A stretch of DNA of 64,000 bases, from positions 43,799 to 107,798 of the forward strand of contig JAIELH010000001.1 in the NCBI GenBank assembly GCA_019753125.1, written 5' to 3'. Position 1 is the stretch's first letter; each line of letters begins with the position of its first letter. The notes beneath the pieces were generated by a model. It did not search any database. It was not told the origin of the DNA and was given only the letters and a program-made list of their open reading frames with translations. The stretch is from Gallionellaceae bacterium. Its GTDB lineage: Bacteria > Pseudomonadota > Gammaproteobacteria > Burkholderiales > Gallionellaceae. This document shows, in pieces, positions 43,040 through 54,270 of the stretch. A program made the translations under genes and the position numbers.

Positions 43040-44248
43040 CTATTTCGGTCTCGGCCACTTCCCGCCCCTGAGCAGCCCGTTCCAGTAAATCAGCGGCATC
43101 GCATAGCGCTTCAGCAGGTACATGCTGTAGCGCTCCTTGCCCTGGTCGAACGGGAAGGTTTCGCAGGGGTTTAGCGCGTAGTCGAATTCGGCCAGGATCA
43201 ATTTTCCATACCCGGTGACCAGCGGACAGGAAGTGTAGCCATCATAACTGGCCGCCGGCTGCCGGCCCGCGATGACCGCGAGCAGGTTCGCCACCAGCAG
43301 CGGGCTCTGAGCGCGCACCGCTGCGGCGGTCTTGGAGGTGGGCAGGCTGCTGGCGTCGCCGAGGCTGAATACGTTCGGGTAGCGCACGTGTTGCAGCGTG
43401 TCCTTGTTCACGTCCACCCAGCCGGCCGGATTGGCGAGCGGGCTTTGCTTGACGAAGTCCGGCGCGCTCATCGGCGGCACCACATGGAGCATGTCGTAAC
43501 GTTGGACAATCGTCTCGCCGCTGTCGAGATTGCGGATGATCGCCTCCCGTGAAGCCGCGCGGATCTCGACCAGGTCGTGCTTGAAGCGGGTCTCGATGTG
43601 CCTCGGCTTGACCACCTGTTCGATGAGCGCCGTGGCATATTTTGGCGCACTGAAGATCGTCGGCGTGGCGCAATAGTAAATGATGTTTGACTTGTCCCGG
43701 ATGCCCTGCTTGCGGAAATAATCTTCGGCGAGGTACATGATCTTCTGCGGCGCGCCGGCGCATTTAATCGGCGGGGGCGGAAAATTGAACACGGCGTTGC
43801 CGCCCTTGAAGTTCCTGATGTTTTCCCAGGTGCTGCCGACCGTGTCGTAGCTGTAGTTGCTGCACACCCCGTTCTTGCCCAGCGTTTCCGGCAGCCCCTT
43901 GATCTTGTGCCAATCGATCTGCAATCCGGGCGCGACGACCAGATAGTCGTAGCCGATCTCGTTGCCGTCGCGAGTCTTCAGGCAGTTCGCGGCGGGATCG
44001 AATTCAGTGACCGCATCCCGGATCCACGTCGCCCCGGCCGGGATCAGCCCGACCATCGGCCGCTCCGACCGTTCCCGGTCGATGATGCCGGCGCCTGCCA
44101 GCGTCCAGGCCGGCTGGTAATAATGCTTGTCGGACGGCTCAACGATCGCGACATCCTTGCAGCCCTCATGCAATAACCGGGCGGCAACGCTGAGTCCTGC
44201 GGCGCCGCCGCCGACGATCAGAATCTGGTGATGTATCTTGTTTGCCAT
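43040..44248 (-). CDS. sqr: Sulfide:quinone oxidoreductase, type II
   Basis: Membrane-associated flavoprotein (402 residues) that oxidises sulfide and passes electrons to ubiquinone. N-terminal FAD site ILIVGGGAAGLSVAARL (9-25). Both redox cysteines of the human SQOR-like type II enzymes can be placed: Cys163 in PIKCAGAPQKIMYLAE and Cys341 in YDGYTSCPLVTGYGK. The C-terminal LAEFDYALNPCETFPFDQ and LIYWNGLLRGG match the same subgroup. I chose ATG 44248, with AAAGGA upstream; a longer frame lies in ubiC. It is placed between ubiC and ubiA on one strand, which suggests coordinated supply of quinone acceptor. Confidence 0.94.
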   Translation of the reverse strand: MANKIHHQILIVGGGAAGLSVAARLLHEGCKDVAIVEPSDKHYYQPAWTLAGAGIIDRERSERPMVGLIPAGATWIRDAVTEFDPAANCLKTRDGNEIGYDYLVVAPGLQIDWHKIKGLPETLGKNGVCSNYSYDTVGSTWENIRNFKGGNAVFNFPPPPIKCAGAPQKIMYLAEDYFRKQGIRDKSNIIYYCATPTIFSAPKYATALIEQVVKPRHIETRFKHDLVEIRAASREAIIRNLDSGETIVQRYDMLHVVPPMSAPDFVKQSPLANPAGWVDVNKDTLQHVRYPNVFSLGDASSLPTSKTAAAVRAQSPLLVANLLAVIAGRQPAASYDGYTSCPLVTGYGKLILAEFDYALNPCETFPFDQGKERYSMYLLKRYAMPLIYWNGLLRGGKWPRPK

Positions 44249-44283
44249 ATATGCATTCCTTTTTTTGTATCCAATACTGTTTC

Positions 44284-44832
44284 TCAGGTTGCCAGCTTCA
44301 ACACTCCCGGCAAAAACACCTCTGTCACCAGCAACGGCGCGCCGTGCAGGTAGAACAGCGAGCGGCGCGCCCACAGCCGGCCGGGAGCATTGCCCAGCAC
44401 CGCAGTGGCGCGCTGGTACAGCGGGTGATGCGCGCGCAGTGCCAGATAATGCAGCGGCTGGCGCGCGACCAGCGGATGGGAGAACAGCAGCGCGCCGAGC
44501 GGCTTGTTGCCCAGGCCGCGCACCTCGGCCCATGCGCCGCGCAGGTGTACCTGGGCGCATGCGCTGTGCGCGAACACCACCGGCTGGCCGTCGGCATACA
44601 GGAACACTTCGCGCGACCAGGCGAACTGGCGCGGCGTGATGCCGAGCAGCGCCGATTCATCGAAGGCGATGCGCGCCAGGCCGCTGCGCAGATTGCGCAC
44701 CGCAAAGTGACTGCAACGCTGCTGAATGCGTTGCGTCAGCGAGCCGTGGTCGCGCAGCCATGGCGCAATACCGGCCTCGCAGCCCAATGCCGCGCCGTGC
44801 CAGAATCTATCTGACTGAACTTCTCTAGACAT
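44284..44832 (-). CDS. ubiC: Chorismate pyruvate-lyase
   Basis: UbiC (182 residues) splits chorismate to pyruvate and 4-hydroxybenzoate, the first step of ubiquinone synthesis. Seen: WLRDHGSLTQRIQQRC near the N-terminus, WSREVFLYADGQPVVFAHS in the middle and GLGNKPLGALLFSHP. ATG 44832 overlaps the recG end by 8 bp; a longer frame into recG is rejected. sqr starts 35 bp after its stop, with ubiA behind it. Confidence 0.92.
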   Translation of the reverse strand: MSREVQSDRFWHGAALGCEAGIAPWLRDHGSLTQRIQQRCSHFAVRNLRSGLARIAFDESALLGITPRQFAWSREVFLYADGQPVVFAHSACAQVHLRGAWAEVRGLGNKPLGALLFSHPLVARQPLHYLALRAHHPLYQRATAVLGNAPGRLWARRSLFYLHGAPLLVTEVFLPGVLKLAT

Positions 44833-46876
44833 GCAGGTAGTCATGTTTGTTTGCCATCCAGCGCCGCAAATGCGCGCGCGCCGCGTCGGGAGCATCGTGC
44901 AGCAATTCATCGGCGGCTTGCCGTGCCTGTTCCAACAGGTCTTCATCCGCGCTGATATCGGCGAAGCGTAACATTGCCACGCCGCTTTGTCGCGCACCGA
45001 GCAGCTCGCCCGGGCCGCGCAATTGTAAATCCTGTTGCGCGATCGCGAAGCCATCGGTGCTCTCATAGATGATTTTCAGGCGCGCGCGCGCCAGCTCGGA
45101 AAGCGGTTGCTGATACAGCAGGATGCACAGGCTCTGCTCTGCGCCGCGCCCGACCCGCCCGCGCAGTTGATGCAGTTGCGCCAACCCCATGCGCTCGGCA
45201 TGGTCGATCACCATCAGGCTGGCGTTCGGCACATCCACGCCAACTTCGATCACGGTGGTGGCGACCAGCAATTGCACTTCGCCCGCCTTGAACGCCGCCA
45301 TCACGCGCGCCTTTTCGGCGGCATCCAGCTTGCCGTGCGCCAAGCCGACGCGAATATCCGGGAAAGTTTCGTTGAGCAGTTGGAAGGTCTCCAGCGCGGT
45401 CTGCAATTGCAGCGCTTCAGATTCGTCGATCAGCGGGCACACCCAATACGCCTGCTGTCCCTCAAGGCAGGCAGCGCGCACCCGCTCGAACACCTCGTCG
45501 CGGCGCGCATCGCTGACCAGTTTGGTAATCACCGGCGTGCGCCCCGGCGGCAATTCATCGATCACCGACACATCGAGATCGGCGTAATAGCTCATCGCCA
45601 GCGTGCGCGGGATCGGCGTCGCGCTCATCATCAACTGGTGCGGCTCATTCGTTGGCAGATTGGGCACTTCATTCTTGCCTTTATTGTGCAACGCCAGCCG
45701 CTGCTGCACGCCGAACTTGTGCTGCTCATCGACAATCGCCAGACCAAGCTTATGGAAGCTGATCTGCGCTTGGAACAGTGCATGCGTGCCGATCGCCAGC
45801 AGCGTCTCTCCCGAGGCGATACGCCCGGCGGCGAGTTGCCGTTCCTTCTTCTTCAGGCTACCAGATAGCCACACCGGTTCGACACCGAGCGGCGCAAGCC
45901 AGTCGCGCAGCTTCAGATAATGCTGCTCGGCAAGAATCTCGGTCGGCGCCATCAATGCGGCCTGATAACCGTTCTCGATCGCCTGTAATGCGGCCAATGC
46001 TGCGACGATGGTCTTGCCGCTGCCGACATCGCCAAGCAGCAAGCGCTGCATCGGGTGCGGCCGCGCAAGGTCGCGGCTGATTTCGGCATGCACTTTCTGT
46101 TGCGCGCCGGTCAGCGCAAACGGCAAGTTCTTTATCAGTTGTGCGGTGAGCCGCTGCTGCGGCACAAGGCTCGGCGCGCTACGCTTGCTGCGCTCGCGGT
46201 GATGCACGCGCATCGACAGTTGCTGCGCCAGCAACTCGTCGAACTTGATACGCCGCCAGGCCGCATGGCTGCGGTTTTCCAGGCTGGCGGCGGCAACATC
46301 CGGCGCAGGGTTGTGCAGCGATCCGATGCTTCCGGCAAAGTCCAACAGATGCAGCCTCTGCAACAAGGCTTCCGGCAACGTGTCTGGCAACGGCAGCGCA
46401 TCCAGCGCGTTGGCGATCAACTTGCGCAACACGGTTTGCGACAACCCCGCCGTGGTCGGGTAGACCGGCGTGAGGCTTTGTTGCAGCGGCGTATCTTCCT
46501 GCACCGCAGTGCATTTCGGGTGCACCATCTCCAGCCCGTAATAGCCAACGCGCGCCTCGCCGACGGCGCGTATCCGCTTGCCTTCCGCAAGCTGCTTCTG
46601 CTGGCTGGGGTAGAAATTCAGGAAACGCAGATACAGTTCGCCGCCGCTGTCGCGCAAGCGGCAAACCAGCGTGCGGCGCGGGCGGAAAGCTGTTTCGCTG
46701 TGGGTGATGACGCCCTGTACCTGCACGGTCATGCCGGGCTGCACCGTGTCTATCGGCGCGAGATGCGTCTCGTCCTCGTAGCGCAGCGGCAGGTGCAGCA
46801 GCAGGTCGGCGCGGTGATGGATGCCGAGCTTGGCGAGTTTGGCCAGCGTGGCATCAGAAATCTTTGCCTGGGGCAC
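44825..46876 (-). CDS. recG: ATP-dependent DNA helicase RecG
   Basis: RecG (683 residues) remodels stalled forks and Holliday junctions. N-terminal wedge/OB domain (1-160), then helicase motifs: Walker A GDVGSGKT (282-289), motif II DEQHKFG, motif [14 protein letters not shown], and the C-terminal QLRGRVGRGAEQSLCIL (motif VI). The start is GTG 46876 (protein begins MPQAKISD). It lies 9 bp after ridA. Confidence 0.96.
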   Translation of the reverse strand: MPQAKISDATLAKLAKLGIHHRADLLLHLPLRYEDETHLAPIDTVQPGMTVQVQGVITHSETAFRPRRTLVCRLRDSGGELYLRFLNFYPSQQKQLAEGKRIRAVGEARVGYYGLEMVHPKCTAVQEDTPLQQSLTPVYPTTAGLSQTVLRKLIANALDALPLPDTLPEALLQRLHLLDFAGSIGSLHNPAPDVAAASLENRSHAAWRRIKFDELLAQQLSMRVHHRERSKRSAPSLVPQQRLTAQLIKNLPFALTGAQQKVHAEISRDLARPHPMQRLLLGDVGSGKTIVAALAALQAIENGYQAALMAPTEILAEQHYLKLRDWLAPLGVEPVWLSGSLKKKERQLAAGRIASGETLLAIGTHALFQAQISFHKLGLAIVDEQHKFGVQQRLALHNKGKNEVPNLPTNEPHQLMMSATPIPRTLAMSYYADLDVSVIDELPPGRTPVITKLVSDARRDEVFERVRAACLEGQQAYWVCPLIDESEALQLQTALETFQLLNETFPDIRVGLAHGKLDAAEKARVMAAFKAGEVQLLVATTVIEVGVDVPNASLMVIDHAERMGLAQLHQLRGRVGRGAEQSLCILLYQQPLSELARARLKIIYESTDGFAIAQQDLQLRGPGELLGARQSGVAMLRFADISADEDLLEQARQAADELLHDAPDAARAHLRRWMANKHDYLHV

Positions 46877-46885
46877 AGTACCCTG

Positions 46886-47272
46886 CTAATCCTGGATGGC
46901 CAGCACTCCGTCCATCTCCACCAACGCGCCGCGCGGCAATGCGGCGACGCCCACTGCGGCGCGCGCCGGGTAAGGCTGGTGGAAATAGCCCGCCATGATT
47001 TCGTTGACCTTGGCGAAATGTGTGAGATCGGTGAGATACACGTTCAGCTTGACCATGTCATCGAGGCTGCCGTCGGCAGCGGTGGACACTGCACGCAGGT
47101 TCTGGAACACGCGATGGATCTGCGCCTCGATACCCTCCACCATCTGCATCGTATCCGGGTCAAGGCCGATCTGCCCGGACAGATAGACCGTGTGATCGAC
47201 GCGCACCGCCTGCGAATAGGTGCCGATCGCGGCAGGCGCGTCGGGGGTCTGGATAATTTGTTTGTTTGCCAT
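46886..47272 (-). CDS. ridA: RidA-family 2-iminobutanoate/2-iminopropanoate deaminase
   Basis: Small trimeric enzyme (128 residues) that hydrolyses reactive imines made by PLP enzymes. Family marks: [25 protein letters not shown], and [21 protein letters not shown] with the imine-binding Arg. It lies between the pgm terminator and recG. Confidence 0.94.
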   Translation of the reverse strand: MANKQIIQTPDAPAAIGTYSQAVRVDHTVYLSGQIGLDPDTMQMVEGIEAQIHRVFQNLRAVSTAADGSLDDMVKLNVYLTDLTHFAKVNEIMAGYFHQPYPARAAVGVAALPRGALVEMDGVLAIQD

Positions 47273-47293
47273 GTCTTGTTCCTTGAAATAAAT

Positions 47294-47312
47294 CCGCGCC
47301 GGAACGGCGCGG
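47294..47312 (-). terminator. Terminator after pgm
   Basis: Perfect CCGCGCCG-TTC-CGGCGCGG stem followed on the minus strand by ATTTATTTC, 30 bp after the pgm stop and 22 bp before ridA. Confidence 0.65.
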
Positions 47313-47342
47313 GTTGGAATGAAAGCATTATACCGGTTTGGA

Positions 47343-48989
<1,647 letters not shown>

Positions 48990-49104
48990 TTACGGTGATT
49001 CTTTTTGGCATGTTACCACCTGAAGTGAGCCAACCGACAACTTCCACAAAGCCCCAGATTCCTGCAATAATCACAGGTGCGGATAAAATTAAAGAAAATA
49101 CAGC

Positions 49105-49785
49105 ATGATGACCCAGGACGATCTGAAACGCGAAGTAGCCAAGGCTGCAATTGAATACGTGCCATTCGATTGCATCGTCGGCGTCGGCACCGGTTCCACG
49201 GCCAATTTTTTCATTGATGAGCTGGCCAAAATCAAGCACAAGATACGCGGCGCAGTCGCCAGCTCGGAAGCTTCGGCCAAGCGTTTGCAAGGCCACGGCA
49301 TCGAGGTGTTGTCGCTGAACGATGCCGGCAGCTTGCCGGTATATGTGGACGGCGCGGACGAAATCACCCGCCACCTGCACATGATCAAGGGCGGCGGCGG
49401 TGCGCTGACACGTGAGAAAATCGTCGCGGCAGCCAGCAAGAAATTTATTTGCGTGTGCGACGCCAGCAAGCTGGTGGATGTGCTGGGCAAATTTCCGCTG
49501 CCGATCGAGGTAATTCCGATGGCGCGCAGCTCGGTTGCCCGGCAACTGGTTGCGCTGGGCGGCCAGCCCAAATTGCGCGAGGGCTTTACCACCGACAACG
49601 GCAACGTTATTCTCGATGTGCATGGCCTGCAAATCATGAACCCGGTCGAGCTGGAATCCACGCTGGATCATATCGCCGGAGTGGTCACCAACGGCCTGTT
49701 TGCGCGCCGCGCTGCCGATGTGCTGCTGCTCGGTACTGCGGACGGCGTCAAGACGATGACGTTGCAAGAGCTTGTCCGTGAATAA
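49105..49785 (+). CDS. rpiA: Ribose-5-phosphate isomerase A
   Basis: RpiA (226 residues) interconverts ribose 5-phosphate and ribulose 5-phosphate in the pentose phosphate (and Calvin) pathway. [11 protein letters not shown] (26-36), VDGADEI (81-87) and [11 protein letters not shown] (95-105) are the substrate-binding loops. It starts with two ATG codons. Divergent from pgm; phoU follows after 84 bp with its own candidate promoter. Confidence 0.96.
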   Translation: MMTQDDLKREVAKAAIEYVPFDCIVGVGTGSTANFFIDELAKIKHKIRGAVASSEASAKRLQGHGIEVLSLNDAGSLPVYVDGADEITRHLHMIKGGGGALTREKIVAAASKKFICVCDASKLVDVLGKFPLPIEVIPMARSSVARQLVALGGQPKLREGFTTDNGNVILDVHGLQIMNPVELESTLDHIAGVVTNGLFARRAADVLLLGTADGVKTMTLQELVRE

Positions 49786-49806
49786 TTCGGGGAATAATCC
49801 GGGAAG

Positions 49807-49840
49807 CTGTCATCTGATCTTCACATTTTCCGGTTAGACT
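49807..49840 (+). promoter_or_regulatory. Candidate PHO box and -10 before phoU
   Basis: CTGTCAT (49807-49813), four bases, TCTTCAC (49818-49824), ten bases, TAGACT (49835-49840). The first half matches the PhoB-binding repeat CTGTCAT perfectly, the second in four of seven bases, and the spacing to the second half and to the -10 is as in known PHO-box promoters. Confidence 0.5.
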
Positions 49841-49869
49841 GCAAAACCCATTAATTTAGAGGAATCGCT

Positions 49870-50577
49870 ATGCCCAACAGTGACCATATTTCCCGCCAGT
49901 TCGACGCCGAACTCGAAGCGATCCGTGCCAACGTGTTGCAAATGGGCGGTCTGGTAGAGGGGCAGATCAAGAGCGCCGTGAGTTCGCTGTTGAGCGGAGA
50001 TGTGGCATTGATGACCCGGGTGATCGATGACGATCATCGCGTCAATGCGATGGAAATAAAGATCGATGAGGCCTGCAGCCAGGTGATCGCGCGCCGCCAG
50101 CCGGCAGCCGGCGATTTGCGCCTGGTGATGGCGGTGGTCAAAACGATCACCGATCTGGAACGCATCGGCGATGAAGCCGAAAAAATCGCGCGCATGGCCA
50201 AGTTGCTGTCGCAAAAAAATACGATTCACGTGCCGCGCTACCATGAGATCAAGCATGCCGCCGAACTGGCTCTGGACATGCTGCGCAAATCGCTGGATGC
50301 GTTTGCGCGCCTGGATGTGGCAATGGCGGCACAGGTCGTGCGCCAGGATGACCAGGTGGACGAAGAGTTCCGCGCCATCATGCGCTACCTGATCACGTTC
50401 ATGATGGAAGACCCGCGCACGATTTCCAACTCGCTGGAAATCCTGTTCGTGGCCAAAGCCATCGAGCGCATCGGCGACCATGCCAAGAATATGGCCGAAT
50501 ACGTGATCTACATGGTCAAGGGGCGCGATGTGCGCCATATCACCGTGGACGAAATCGACCGCGAAATCCAGCAATAA
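49870..50577 (+). CDS. phoU: Phosphate signalling regulator PhoU
   Basis: PhoU (235 residues), an all-helical protein that restrains PhoR and the Pst transporter when phosphate is ample. It shows two repeats of the PhoU three-helix unit; the metal-cluster motifs are seen as ITDLERIGDEAEKIA (about 97-111) and KAIERIGDHAKNMAEYV (about 197-213). AGAGGAA lies upstream of the ATG. No pst genes are in the window. ppx follows after 66 bp, linking phosphate control with polyphosphate. Confidence 0.96.
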   Translation: MPNSDHISRQFDAELEAIRANVLQMGGLVEGQIKSAVSSLLSGDVALMTRVIDDDHRVNAMEIKIDEACSQVIARRQPAAGDLRLVMAVVKTITDLERIGDEAEKIARMAKLLSQKNTIHVPRYHEIKHAAELALDMLRKSLDAFARLDVAMAAQVVRQDDQVDEEFRAIMRYLITFMMEDPRTISNSLEILFVAKAIERIGDHAKNMAEYVIYMVKGRDVRHITVDEIDREIQQ

Positions 50578-50643
50578 GAGCTGAAGGGGGAATGGATCGG
50601 CGCGTTGCACCTAAATAGCAAGCAAAAACCTGGTTCACCACTT

Positions 50644-52119
50644 ATGCAACGCCAGCCCATCCTCGCCGCCGTAGACCTCGGATCGAACAGTTTCCGGCTA
50701 CAAATCGCGCGTGTCGAAGGCGACCAGCTTTACATGCTCGACGGATTGCGCGAACCGGTGCGCCTGGCTGCCGGGCTTACCGCCGATAAACATCTGGATA
50801 TCGAGTCTCAACAGCGGGCGCTTGCCGCGCTGGGACGGTTTGCCGAGCGTTTGCGCGATCTGCCGCGCGAAGCGGTGCGCGCGGTCGGCACCAATGCGTT
50901 GCGCGTGGCGAAAAATACCGCAGATTTCATTCCGCAGGCAGAACAGGTGCTGGGTTTTCCGATAGAAATCATCGCCGGAATGGAAGAGGCACGGCTGATC
51001 TATCTCGGTGTCGCGCACGGTTTGCCGCAATCCGCCGACAACCGGTTGGTAATGGATATCGGTGGCGGCTCCACCGAATTCATCATCGGCAACGGTCTCA
51101 CGCCGCTCAAACTGGAAAGCCTGTACATGGGCAGCGTCAGCTATAGCCTGCGCTTTTTCCACGGCGGGAAAATCACCAAACAGAACCTGAAGCAGGCCGA
51201 ATTTGCCGCGCGTATCGAGCTACAAACCATTGCCGCCAGCTATCGCGGGCAGTGGCGGCAAGCATTCGGCTCATCGGGCACGGCAAAGGCCATCGCCGAA
51301 ATACTGGAATTGAACGGTTACAGCAACGGCGGCATTACGCGCGACGGACTCGAAATGCTGCGCAGCCATATGCTTAAGGCGGGCGATGTGCAAACGCTCG
51401 GCCTGCAGGGCTTGCGCCCGGATCGCACCCCTGTGCTGGCAGGCGGTTTTGCGATCATGTATGCCGCTTTCTGCGAACTTGAAATCACGCAGATGTCCAC
51501 TACGCTGGGCGCGCTGCGCGAAGGTGTGCTGTACGACCTGCTGGGGCGTTTTCACGACCATGACATGCGCGATGCCACGGTGCGGCAATTCATGCAGCGT
51601 TACCACATCGACACGAAACAAGCCGATCGTGTCGCGATGCTGGCGCAGCTGTTTGCGCGGCAATTTCTCGGCGAAGAGCTCGATGAGCCTGCACAGCACA
51701 TGCTCGATTGGGCGGCGCGCCTGCATGAGACCGGCATCAGCGTCGCGCACAGCGGCTACCACAAACATACCGCCTACATCCTCGCCAACGCCGACATGCC
51801 GGGTTTCTCAAAAAAAGAGCAAATGCGCCTGAGCCTGCTCACACTGGCGCAACGCGGAAGGCTGGGCAAGATACAAGGCCAGATAAAAATCCTGGAAGAC
51901 GAAGTGTTCATCATGAGCCTGCGTCTCGCCGTGCTGTTTTATCGCAGCCGCAGCGAAACTCCTTTGCCGTCATTGCTGGGGCGTTTCAGCGGCACCAAGT
52001 TCCATCTCTTGATAGACGCGAACTGGCTGGCGCAAAACCCGCTGACCGAAACCGCATTGCTTGAGGAAGTGAAGCAGTGGAAGACACTGGGAGTTGGGAT
52101 GCAGATCGTGGCCGGTTAG
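50644..52119 (+). CDS. ppx: Exopolyphosphatase (Ppx/GppA family)
   Basis: Ppx/GppA phosphatase (491 residues) that shortens polyphosphate and may hydrolyse pppGpp. ASKHA fold: AAVDLGSNSFRLQIARV at the start, VMDIGGGSTEFIIGNG near 140, and a C-terminal HD-like helical domain with HETGISVAHSGYHKHTAYI. ATG 50644 gives the normal N-terminus; an in-frame TTG 13 codons upstream has its Shine-Dalgarno too far away. It follows phoU on the same strand. Confidence 0.93.
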   Translation: MQRQPILAAVDLGSNSFRLQIARVEGDQLYMLDGLREPVRLAAGLTADKHLDIESQQRALAALGRFAERLRDLPREAVRAVGTNALRVAKNTADFIPQAEQVLGFPIEIIAGMEEARLIYLGVAHGLPQSADNRLVMDIGGGSTEFIIGNGLTPLKLESLYMGSVSYSLRFFHGGKITKQNLKQAEFAARIELQTIAASYRGQWRQAFGSSGTAKAIAEILELNGYSNGGITRDGLEMLRSHMLKAGDVQTLGLQGLRPDRTPVLAGGFAIMYAAFCELEITQMSTTLGALREGVLYDLLGRFHDHDMRDATVRQFMQRYHIDTKQADRVAMLAQLFARQFLGEELDEPAQHMLDWAARLHETGISVAHSGYHKHTAYILANADMPGFSKKEQMRLSLLTLAQRGRLGKIQGQIKILEDEVFIMSLRLAVLFYRSRSETPLPSLLGRFSGTKFHLLIDANWLAQNPLTETALLEEVKQWKTLGVGMQIVAG

Positions 52120-52148
52120 CCCGAGCCTGGAAATTCATCTGCGAATAT

Positions 52149-53039
52149 TCAGGCGGCGTGCTTGCCGTCAGCCATTCCGGCGCAAGTGTTTTCCAGTGCG
52201 CTACATGCCTGATCGAACGCATGAAACACCGCATCGATGGCTTTGGTGCTGGCGCTGAAATAGTGCTCTGCGCTAATGGCCGGATGCTCGCCGCCAAGCA
52301 GCTTCTCGTCCAGCAGCTTGAGAAACTCCTGTACGACCGTATGCGCTTCCTGCCATGCCTGGGTAAATGACGCTGCCCGACTCAGATCGGCATGATCCAG
52401 CTCATTATCGACATACGCAATTGTTTTGCTGACGTGCTCCTCCAGAAAACGGAGCTTGGTGCGGGCAACGCTGGAACAATGGCCTTTTGACGCCACGCCG
52501 GAGCCTATCCCACGCGCCTTGCCCAGGCTTTCCGCCACACCGGGCAGCTTGCCCCACAGCGCATTCACCAAAGTGAAATCGGCAGCACACACCCCGACAA
52601 TCTGACTGTGCTCGGCAACATCTCCGATCAGATACAGCACGGCGCGGATAAGCTCACTGTGGCGATTAAAACTGGCCTCCGCAGACAGCGACCGCGCTTC
52701 CATACGCAATACCTGCCAATCATTGCGGATGCCTTCCCAGCGTTCTTTCGTTATCAATTCCTGGCCATGCACTGCATCCAGCGCGGCAATATCCTGCCCG
52801 ATCGCCGTTTGCTTCTGCTCGATCCGCGATGCGAATGATTTGTCACCACCCAGAAAAATAGCCATCATGCCGCGGTGCTGCTGCAAATCGACCAGCAACT
52901 GTTTGAGCAGGCGATTGACGCGAATACCCTCCAGCCTGAGCGCCAGACATTTACGCCAACTGTGTTTGTTGACGGCATAAGCGATGCCGAGAATCACCAC
53001 ATTCAGGAGCAGCAGAAATATCAATTCATAACTAACCAT
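52149..53039 (-). CDS. Membrane-anchored NIT-like (nitrate/nitrite-sensing) domain protein
   Basis: 296 residues: one N-terminal membrane helix (VSYELIFLLLLNVVILGIAYAV without long flank), then an all-helical domain with RLLKQLLVDLQQHRGMMAIFLGGD and further helices, resembling the NIT sensor fold. No output domain is present. AAAGG lies before ATG 53039, which stands 26 bp after the stop of the chemoreceptor gene. It may therefore be the missing sensor of that receptor (inference). Real nitrate or nitrite binding is not shown. The longer frame upstream is a shadow of the receptor gene. Confidence 0.75.
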   Translation of the reverse strand: MVSYELIFLLLLNVVILGIAYAVNKHSWRKCLALRLEGIRVNRLLKQLLVDLQQHRGMMAIFLGGDKSFASRIEQKQTAIGQDIAALDAVHGQELITKERWEGIRNDWQVLRMEARSLSAEASFNRHSELIRAVLYLIGDVAEHSQIVGVCAADFTLVNALWGKLPGVAESLGKARGIGSGVASKGHCSSVARTKLRFLEEHVSKTIAYVDNELDHADLSRAASFTQAWQEAHTVVQEFLKLLDEKLLGGEHPAISAEHYFSASTKAIDAVFHAFDQACSALENTCAGMADGKHAA

Positions 53040-53064
53040 GAAAAACCTTTCTTTATTCCCGGAG

Positions 53065-54270
53065 TTATTTTCTGGAGCCAGCTGAAGTGCCGAGCATACC
53101 GCTTGCCAACGTAGCGAGGTGCGCTGCCATGGTGGCGGTTTCTTTGGCGATGAAACTGTTTTGCTGGGTGCTCTCGGCGATTTGCTCCACATGCCGTGCG
53201 ATCTCCTTGCTGCTCGCACTTTGCTGCCCAACCCCGGCAGCGATCTGATGCACGCTGCCCAACGCGACTCCCGCCTGTGCATCAATTTTGGCCAGTACAT
53301 CCGTGGCGCCATCGGCATGCGAGGTGCTTTCCTGCGCTTGCCCGCTCGCCGAAGCCATATGATCCACCGCTTGCTGTATTTCGTGCTGGATGGTTGCAAC
53401 GGTATGCGTGATTTCATCGGCGGAACTGCGCGCCCGTTGCGCCAGTTTGCGCACCTCATCGGCCACCACGGCAAACCCGCGCCCCTGTTCGCCGGCGCGC
53501 GCCGCCTCGATAGCCGCGTTTAACGCAAGCAGGTTGGTCTGGTCGGATATTTCCCTGATCACGCCGGTGGACTGACCGACTTCGGCAGAACGTTGCGCCA
53601 GTTGATTCATCAATTGTGCGGCCTCATTAATGGCGTTTGCCAGGGATTTAATTTCATCCGAGGATTGCGCGATGGCGCGGCTCCCCGACGCCGACAAATC
53701 GCTGACCGCAAGCGCGGTCTGCTCGGCGTCGCTGCCTTGCGCCGCCACCACAGCGATGCTTTCGGACAGCTCTTCCACCGTCGCCACCACTTGCGAGATC
53801 GATTGCTGTTGCTGTAACGCGGCGTCGGCCACCTTGGCGGCATTACCTTGCAACTCCACTATCGCATGCGTCACTTCGGCAGCGGAATCGCGGGTATTTT
53901 CGACGATACGCCCCAGTTCCCTTGCCGTATCGTTGAATTGCCCCGCAAGCAGCGCCACCTCGTCGGCGCCCCTCGGCGTCACACGCACATTGAAATCACC
54001 ATTCCCCAAGCGGACATTCGCATCGTGCAACTCGCCCAGCAGATGGTCAAAAGAGAGGCACAGCGAAACCAGCAGATACCAGGAATAAAACATCAAGCTG
54101 CCAAACAGCAACACCGTGGTGAGCGGCAATGTATGCCCGGTGGCCGCGCTATAGGCAAGCGCGCCGAATGGCGATGAAGCCAGCGCGGCTGCCAGAATCA
54201 TCTTCCAGTGTAAAGAAAGGTAGCCGAGCCAGGCCGTCGCGGGTAAATAGCCGGAATGTCTTTGTTCCAA
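53065..54270 (-). CDS. Methyl-accepting chemotaxis protein without periplasmic sensor (TTG start)
   Basis: Receptor of 401 residues: two membrane helices (about 22-44 and 49-72) joined by a few residues, a HAMP-like segment (73-125), and a full signalling domain with the hairpin tip [38 protein letters not shown]. There is no ligand-binding domain between the helices. I chose TTG 54270 because GGAGG lies five bases upstream; the next ATG (54201) would remove 23 residues including the start of helix 1. Followed by the NIT-like gene. Confidence 0.9.
   Translation of the reverse strand: MEQRHSGYLPATAWLGYLSLHWKMILAAALASSPFGALAYSAATGHTLPLTTVLLFGSLMFYSWYLLVSLCLSFDHLLGELHDANVRLGNGDFNVRVTPRGADEVALLAGQFNDTARELGRIVENTRDSAAEVTHAIVELQGNAAKVADAALQQQQSISQVVATVEELSESIAVVAAQGSDAEQTALAVSDLSASGSRAIAQSSDEIKSLANAINEAAQLMNQLAQRSAEVGQSTGVIREISDQTNLLALNAAIEAARAGEQGRGFAVVADEVRKLAQRARSSADEITHTVATIQHEIQQAVDHMASASGQAQESTSHADGATDVLAKIDAQAGVALGSVHQIAAGVGQQSASSKEIARHVEQIAESTQQNSFIAKETATMAAHLATLASGMLGTSAGSRK

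Noticed and set aside
43345..43357. Ala in place of Cys in the sqr motif GDASSLPTSK (Cys in the human enzyme)
   Set aside because: By my count from the human C-terminus the redox cysteine is the one in YTSCPLVTGY, which is present here; the GDC cysteine is not catalytic.
44249..44560. 104-residue N-terminal extension of sqr
   Set aside because: It overlaps ubiC on the same strand, is Arg/Ala/Pro-rich shadow sequence, and ATG 44248 has a good ribosome-binding site and gives the family N-terminus.
44833..45066. 78-residue N-terminal extension of ubiC
   Set aside because: It lies inside recG in another frame; the ATG at 44832 gives the normal UbiC length.
53040..53474. 145-residue N-terminal extension of the NIT-like protein
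   Set aside because: It is a shadow of the chemoreceptor gene; ATG 53039 directly begins the membrane helix.
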